Notes under the pieces: model-generated
What the model was told of the DNA's origin: nothing
Databases searched by the model: none
Seen by the model: only the letters and a program-made list of their open reading frames with translations
Assembly (NCBI GenBank): GCA_942491665.1
Contig: CALOBR010000007.1
Coordinates: 1-64,000, forward strand
DNA: 64,000 bases
Direction of reading: 5' to 3'
Source: CAVQGZ01 sp942491665
Lineage (GTDB): Bacteria > Actinomycetota > Actinomycetes > Jiangellales > Jiangellaceae
Translations under genes and position numbers: made by a program
Part shown: positions 59,842 through 64,000 of the stretch, piece by piece
Position numbering within the stretch: position 1 is the first letter of the stretch
Layout: each line of letters begins with the position of its first letter

Positions 59842-60405
59842 CTACGCGCACACCCGACGAGTCGTCAGGCGACCTCGTAGAACGAAGTACTGCACCTTGA
59901 TGGAGGTGCCGTACTCGGGGTGGTTCGGCAGGTAGGGCATGGGTTCGGTGCCGAAGACCCGTCGCCACACGCCCTCGCGCTCAAGCGCATCGAGCTGTTC
60001 GGTGTAGTGGCGCTCGCGCATGATGTCGTCGCGCTGAGAGAAGACGACGTGCCCGCCCGAGCGCGCCACGCGGCAGAGCTCGCGCAGCACCTCGTTGGTC
60101 TCGAAGTAGCTGAGCGCGCCGATGAACATCACGGCGTCGTACTCCCCGTCGGCGAAGGGGAACGGAAGCTGCTGCATGTCGACCCGACGCAGTCGCTGGT
60201 AGGCGCCGGTCCGCTCGGCGATCTCCAGCAGCCGCGGGGAGATGTCGATGCCGTCGATGCGCCCGTACCCGAGAGTCCTCATCGCCGACCCCGTCAGACC
60301 GGACCCGCACGCGGCGTCCAGCACGCGGCTGTCGGTCGGGAGGTAGTTCGTCGGGAGCGCCGCAGCCGTCTCGGGTCCGACGTACCCCCACTCGTCGAAC
60401 GTCAC
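59842..60405 (-). CDS. SAM-dependent methyltransferase
   Basis: A class I methyltransferase with motif I VLDAACGSGLTGSAM, GIDISPRLLEIAERTG, then VDMQQLPFPFADGEYDAVMF and a post-motif region ending IKVQYFVLRG. From GTG 60405 it has 187 aa; the frame continues upstream to ATG 60498, which would overlap the divergent PadR start, so the shorter form is preferred though the extra N-terminus (FARYSKIYRRQSSGKRANAG) looks plausible as a family N-terminus. Substrate unknown; many relatives are annotated as ubiquinone/menaquinone or TPR-linked methyltransferases. Confidence 0.85.
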   Translation of the reverse strand: MTFDEWGYVGPETAAALPTNYLPTDSRVLDAACGSGLTGSAMRTLGYGRIDGIDISPRLLEIAERTGAYQRLRRVDMQQLPFPFADGEYDAVMFIGALSYFETNEVLRELCRVARSGGHVVFSQRDDIMRERHYTEQLDALEREGVWRRVFGTEPMPYLPNHPEYGTSIKVQYFVLRGRLTTRRVCA

Positions 60406-60479
60406 AGGACCTGCGTTCGCCCTCTTGCCTGACGACTGTCGCCGATATATCTTCGAGTATCGAGCGAAGGGAGTCGGTG
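60406..60479. promoter_or_regulatory. Divergent promoter with nested inverted repeats
   Basis: CGATA (60443-60447) and TATCG (60458-60462), and CTTCG (60451-60455) and CGAAG (60465-60469), form overlapping inverted repeats in an AT-rich patch between the methyltransferase and padR genes. Likely PadR operator. Confidence 0.55.
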
Positions 60480-61175
60480 ATGTCGACGTCAGCGGCATTC
60501 GGTTCGGCCGATTGGCTGGGCCGCCTCATGAACGACCTCGGCTGTGGGCACAAGGCGGCGATGGCTCCCCACGGGCCGCCCGGTGGCAAGGCCTGGGGCC
60601 CGCCACCGTGGTTCGGAGCCTGGGCGAAGACCTGGGGCGGTGCGGGCGACTGGCGCGGCCGTGGCGACTGGTGGTCCGGGAGCAGCGGACGACCGCGAGC
60701 CGGCCGCGGCGACGTCCGCAGCGCGATCCTTGCCCTGCTCAGCGAGGGACCCCGGCACGGCTACCAGATCATCCAAGACATCGCCGAGCGCAGCGGTGGC
60801 GCATGGAGGGTCAGCCCCGGGTCGGTCTACCCGGCACTCGCGGCACTGCAGGACGAGGGCCTGATCGATGACCAGAAGGTGGAGGGCCGGCGCGTCTACG
60901 CCCTGACCGACGTCGGTCTGGCGCATGTCGATGCTCGGCGTGACGAGCTCGCATCGGTGTTCGCCGCGTTCGAGGGTGCCGGTGGCGACAGCGCCGACGA
61001 GGACTACGGACGCCTGCTCTTCAGCGTCGGCGCCGCGGCGGTGGAGGTGGCCCGCAGCGGGACGCCGGAGCAGACGGCCGATGCGCGCCGGCTGCTCACC
61101 AAGGTGCGGCGGGACCTCTACGGCCTGCTCGCCGAGGCCGACGACTCGTCCGCGGACGTCGGGGACGAGCAGTGA
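60480..61175 (+). CDS. PadR family transcriptional regulator
   Basis: A 231-aa regulator. The N-terminal 70 residues are Gly/Trp/Arg-rich and poorly structured, a common feature of actinobacterial PadR proteins. The winged helix follows: DVRSAILALLSEGPRHGYQI, RSGGAWRVSPGSVYPALAAL, then a wing EGRRVYALTDVG and a C-terminal helical dimerisation region. The ATG 60480 has AAGGGAG upstream. It overlaps the downstream gene by GTGA and is divergent from a methyltransferase, its likely target along with itself. Confidence 0.9.
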   Translation: MSTSAAFGSADWLGRLMNDLGCGHKAAMAPHGPPGGKAWGPPPWFGAWAKTWGGAGDWRGRGDWWSGSSGRPRAGRGDVRSAILALLSEGPRHGYQIIQDIAERSGGAWRVSPGSVYPALAALQDEGLIDDQKVEGRRVYALTDVGLAHVDARRDELASVFAAFEGAGGDSADEDYGRLLFSVGAAAVEVARSGTPEQTADARRLLTKVRRDLYGLLAEADDSSADVGDEQ

Positions 61176-61687
61176 CACCCCCGCGGCCCCCGGCGGCGCC
61201 GGGCGGCCTGCGTCGGGTGCGTGCCGGCGACGGAGACCGGGCACGGGCCACATCGCTGCTCTCCGACCACTACGCGCACGGGCGCCTGGACGACTCCGAG
61301 CTCGACGAGCGAACGTCTCGCGCCCTGACCGCCGTCTACACCGACGAGCTCGACGAGCTGTTCGTCGACCTGCCCGGCGCACCCGTCGCAACGAACGTCG
61401 TGCGACCCGAACGATCGACGGCGGCGACGTCGCGAGCGCCGCAGCGCCGCTCGGTGGTGCCGGCTCTGCTCGTTGCGGCGGTGCTGCTTGTCGTCCTCAC
61501 CCGTGGTGGCGCGCTCTGGCTGCTGCTCCCGATGTGGTGGTTCATCGGCCCTGCGCTGCTCGGCCGTCGGCGGGCGCCCTGGGACGGCGCGGGGCGCGGC
61601 CGGACGACCTCGCACCCGCGTGCGACTCCCGGCGCGGGACCCGTTGCCGTCGGTGCCGGGTCGTCGTGCCGCAGGTGGTCCGGCTAG
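61172..61687 (+). CDS. DUF1707 membrane protein
   Basis: A 171-aa protein: RVRAGDGDRARATSLLSDHY, AHGRLDDSELDERTSRALTA is the DUF1707 signature, followed by TM segments (VVPALLVAAVLLVVLTRGG, LWLLLPMWWFIGPALLG) and a basic C-terminal tail. DUF1707 proteins are common in actinobacteria and of unknown role. GTG 61172 overlaps the PadR stop, so the two are translationally coupled. Confidence 0.88.
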   Translation: MTPPRPPAAPGGLRRVRAGDGDRARATSLLSDHYAHGRLDDSELDERTSRALTAVYTDELDELFVDLPGAPVATNVVRPERSTAATSRAPQRRSVVPALLVAAVLLVVLTRGGALWLLLPMWWFIGPALLGRRRAPWDGAGRGRTTSHPRATPGAGPVAVGAGSSCRRWSG

Positions 61688-61805
61688 CGACGACGACCGA
61701 CGCGGCGGCCCACGCTACCGCGCCACCAGGGCCTTCAGTCCCCACCGGGAGCACCGTGGCGCACCTAGGGTTCGCACGACCGGTCGGTGTCGAGAGGATG
61801 GCAGT

Positions 61806-62840
61806 GTGAACAGGGTCGCGGTGGTGCTGTACGGCTATGGCGAGGTGGACGACCCGACCGTCCCGGGGGCGTTCGAGCGGTACAACGAGCTGTCGTTGCG
61901 CTACCTCGTGACCAAGTCGGTGCCGATCCCGGCCCGGCTGCACCCGCTCATGGCACGTCGTCTCGCCCGACGCGTCGCCAAGGAGTGGGCAGATGCCGGG
62001 GACTTCCGGTCCCCGCACAACGCCTTCTTCGAGAGCCAGCGCGCGGGCATCGCCGCGCACCTGCACGAGAGCTACGGCCACGACGTAGGCGTCTACGCCT
62101 CGCACGTGTTCCTCGACGGCATGCTGCCGGCGCAGGTTCTGGCGCAGGTGCGGGCGGACGGCTTCGACGCCGTCCTGCACTACCCGCTGCTCGTCGTCGA
62201 CTCGGTGTACACCGGGGGGCTGGCCCTTGAGCAGGTGAACGAGTCACTTGACGGAGACGGCTGGCCACATGCCAAGCGCTATCTGCCTGGTTTCTCGCGC
62301 GTCGAGGCGTACCGCGACCGGCTGGCTGAGCGGGTCGACGAAGTGGCTGGTGAGTTCCTGGGCCGCTACGCCGCGTCACAGATCGGCGTCGTGCTCGTCA
62401 ACCACGGTTGCCCGATGTCGGGTCGGGGCTGGGAAACCGGCCGGCAAGAGAGCGAGGAGCTCTACCGGGCGGTCTACGACCGGGTCGTGACCCGGTGGCC
62501 GTTGACATCAGTGGGATGGCTGAACCACCCCACGCCCGGCAAGTGGACCGAGCCGGCGGCCGAGGTCGCCGCGCGACACCTTGTCGCCTTGGGGGCGCGG
62601 GTTCTGGTCTTCGTACCCATCGGGTTCGTCACCGACAACCACGAGACGATCCTCGACGTCGAGGCGATCGGCCGGGGGTTGCGCGGCGCCACGCTCCACC
62701 GCGCGCCCGCTCTCAACGACGACCCCGCCTTCGTCGAGATGGCTGCCCAGTGGGCGGTGCCGCTCATTGAGCAGCTGCGGGCGGCGACACCCCGCCAGGC
62801 GGCCGAAGGGTCCAGCGCGCCGGCCGCAGCGAGCAGGTAG
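61806..62840 (+). CDS. Ferrochelatase-like protein
   Basis: A 344-aa protein with the ferrochelatase two-lobe Rossmann pattern: VAVVLYGYGEVDDPTVPGAF, VGVYASHVFLDGMLP, YPLLVVDSVYTGGLA, IGVVLVNHGCPMSG (where the classic SAHGLP His lies), GKWTEP, and VFVPIGFVTDNHETILDVE (the H/E metal-binding end of FVSDH-x-ETL). It is divergent from the main actinobacterial coproporphyrin ferrochelatase, so the tetrapyrrole substrate is not certain. GTG 61806 chosen because it precedes the first strand. Confidence 0.8.
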   Translation: MNRVAVVLYGYGEVDDPTVPGAFERYNELSLRYLVTKSVPIPARLHPLMARRLARRVAKEWADAGDFRSPHNAFFESQRAGIAAHLHESYGHDVGVYASHVFLDGMLPAQVLAQVRADGFDAVLHYPLLVVDSVYTGGLALEQVNESLDGDGWPHAKRYLPGFSRVEAYRDRLAERVDEVAGEFLGRYAASQIGVVLVNHGCPMSGRGWETGRQESEELYRAVYDRVVTRWPLTSVGWLNHPTPGKWTEPAAEVAARHLVALGARVLVFVPIGFVTDNHETILDVEAIGRGLRGATLHRAPALNDDPAFVEMAAQWAVPLIEQLRAATPRQAAEGSSAPAAASR

Positions 62841-62951
62841 GTCTGCGACTCCGCGGTCCCTCGATCGTGGACCCATCGGGCAGCAACCGGCGGACTCGGC
62901 TGCGGGGCGGTCAGCCAGGCTCAGAGCCTAGGGTCGCCCCGACCGGTGTGA

Positions 62952-64000
62952 TCACGGATCGTCCCACTGGACACTGCCGCTGTAGCCGTCGACACGGATG
63001 CCGGCACCGTCCGGGATACGCATCGCCCCCGCGACACTCACGACACACGGGATCCCGAACTCCCGGGCCACGATCGACGAGTGCGACAGAAGCCCGCCGG
63101 ACTCTGCCACGACGGCCCCGGCGCGAGCCAACATCGGCGTCCACCCGACATCGGAGTAGGGGATGACCACGACGTCGCCGGCGCTCACCCGCCCCGCGTC
63201 GGCCACGCCGCGCACGACGCGGGCTCGTCCGGTGACAATCCCGCGCGCACTGGGAGTGCCGTGCAGCGTGCGCTCTGGGTCGCTCGGCGGGGCCGGGCGG
63301 AAGTCGTCGCCGAAGATGACCTCGGGCATGTCGACATCTGCCAGGGCCTGCATCTCGTTGCGTCGCTGCGACGCCTGGCCCTGCACGAGGTCGACGTCGA
63401 CGCCCAGCAGCGCCTGCTCCATCTCCTCGCGCGAGAGCATGAAGACGTCGTCGGCATCCCGCAAGACACCCCGGTCGACGAGCCGGCCGGCGATCTCTCG
63501 CACGGTGGGCCGGAACAACCCGTACCCGCGGGTGTAGGTGTAGGAGACGCGTTCGCGCTCCCACCGAAAGCGGCGGGCCCTGCGCATCAGAACCCCGTCG
63601 GGACCGCTCAGGCTCGGCTGCCCCACGTTCCCACCGTCCGAACCAGGCGTCTCCCGACCCGCACCGAGCAACAACGGGGCGAGCTGCGACGGGTCTTCCC
63701 GCCAGGGCACCCGGGAGAAGTCGTTGCCGGAGTCCGAGACGTGGCCGAACCGCTCCAGGAACTCCCGAGCGCCGGGCACGTCGTCGATCTCGCCATCGCG
63801 CACCATCACCCGCGCCGGCTCGCCCAGGCGATCGACCTCGTCGGCGAGGTGCTGAAGATGAGGTGTCGGGTCGTAGGCATCCAGGCCCGGGTACCCCGCG
63901 GTGAAGTCCGTCGCGTGCGGGTCGATGCCCCGGCGGGCGAGCCGTCGGCGCAGCAGCGAGCCGTAGGCGTTGAGCAGCAAAGGCGCGACGATGTTGGCGA
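62952..64000 (-). CDS. PEP-utilising enzyme, C-terminal part (5' end beyond window)
   Basis: About 350 codons; the frame is open at the window edge, so the gene continues to the right. The C-terminus is the PEP-mobilising swivelling domain: HGTPSARGIVTGRARVV, DVVVIPYSDVGWTPMLARAG, GGLLSHSSIVAREFGIPCVV with the catalytic His in SHSS, and GIRVDGYSGSV. The preceding helical region resembles PEP synthase/rifampicin-phosphotransferase-like proteins. The ATP-grasp domain should lie upstream. Function could be PEP synthase-like phosphotransfer on an unknown acceptor. Confidence 0.88.
   Translation of the reverse strand, partial: ANIVAPLLLNAYGSLLRRRLARRGIDPHATDFTAGYPGLDAYDPTPHLQHLADEVDRLGEPARVMVRDGEIDDVPGAREFLERFGHVSDSGNDFSRVPWREDPSQLAPLLLGAGRETPGSDGGNVGQPSLSGPDGVLMRRARRFRWERERVSYTYTRGYGLFRPTVREIAGRLVDRGVLRDADDVFMLSREEMEQALLGVDVDLVQGQASQRRNEMQALADVDMPEVIFGDDFRPAPPSDPERTLHGTPSARGIVTGRARVVRGVADAGRVSAGDVVVIPYSDVGWTPMLARAGAVVAESGGLLSHSSIVAREFGIPCVVSVAGAMRIPDGAGIRVDGYSGSVQWDDP

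Overview
The window is very GC-rich, uses many GTG (and some TTG) starts with GGAGG-type ribosome sites, and carries BTAD/STAND regulators, FUSC transporters, DUF1707 and M28 proteins. This points to a high-GC actinobacterium; the Geodermatophilaceae/Frankia side of the phylum is my inference from protein style, not from a marker gene.

Region A (about 0-38 kb) is accessory DNA in short one- or two-gene units: a giant BTAD-NTPase-WD40 regulator with a divergent small secreted protein (0.3-4.8 kb); a helicase-domain-like protein with a DksA-type protein; several NTF2/SnoaL proteins; alpha/beta hydrolases; an MBL-ATC-hydrolase-like fusion; hicAB; two almost identical vapBC copies; lipoproteins; secreted hydrolases (S33 and M28 peptidases, 5'-nucleotidase, a 1356-aa GH16 protein); CoA-binding, YdeI-like and CPBP proteins. 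A hairpin-rich intergenic repeat separates these units. Every copy I can recognise points the same way, whatever the direction of the genes. An intact IS3-family element splits one NTF2-like gene, and removing it with one 4-bp target duplication restores the frame exactly.

Region B (about 38.4-46.3 kb) holds a DUF6880-like gene and a DUF433/DUF5615 toxin-antitoxin pair, then an apparent decayed integrative element. The element contains a tRNA 3'-end-like attachment site, a tyrosine recombinase with an apparent internal deletion, a GNAT enzyme, a Phd/YoeB pair, fragments of an SDR, an IS3 transposase and an N-formylglutamate amidohydrolase, a NYN-domain protein and a tiny zinc-ribbon protein. 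It is bracketed by a diverged direct repeat of about 170 bp.

Region C (46.5-64 kb) looks like stable chromosome: CPBP protease, LURP-one protein, a lipoprotein/polysaccharide deacetylase pair, a FUSC transporter, an alpha/beta hydrolase and a BNR-like lipoprotein. It continues with a second copy of the giant regulator plus small secreted protein (55.3-59.8 kb), a methyltransferase divergent from PadR, DUF1707, a ferrochelatase-like protein, and a PEP-utilising enzyme cut by the window edge.

The best candidate for an undescribed system is the paired module seen twice: a membrane-spanning transcription factor (winged helix, BTAD, P-loop NTPase, one TM segment, C-terminal WD40 propeller predicted outside) facing a divergent gene for an exported protein of about 77-79 aa with a nearly invariant C-x17-C core. 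The spacer between the two genes is itself strongly conserved. A secreted ligand sensed by an external propeller is a reasonable hypothesis. The second candidate is the same-orientation repeat array in Region A, which behaves like cassette boundaries.
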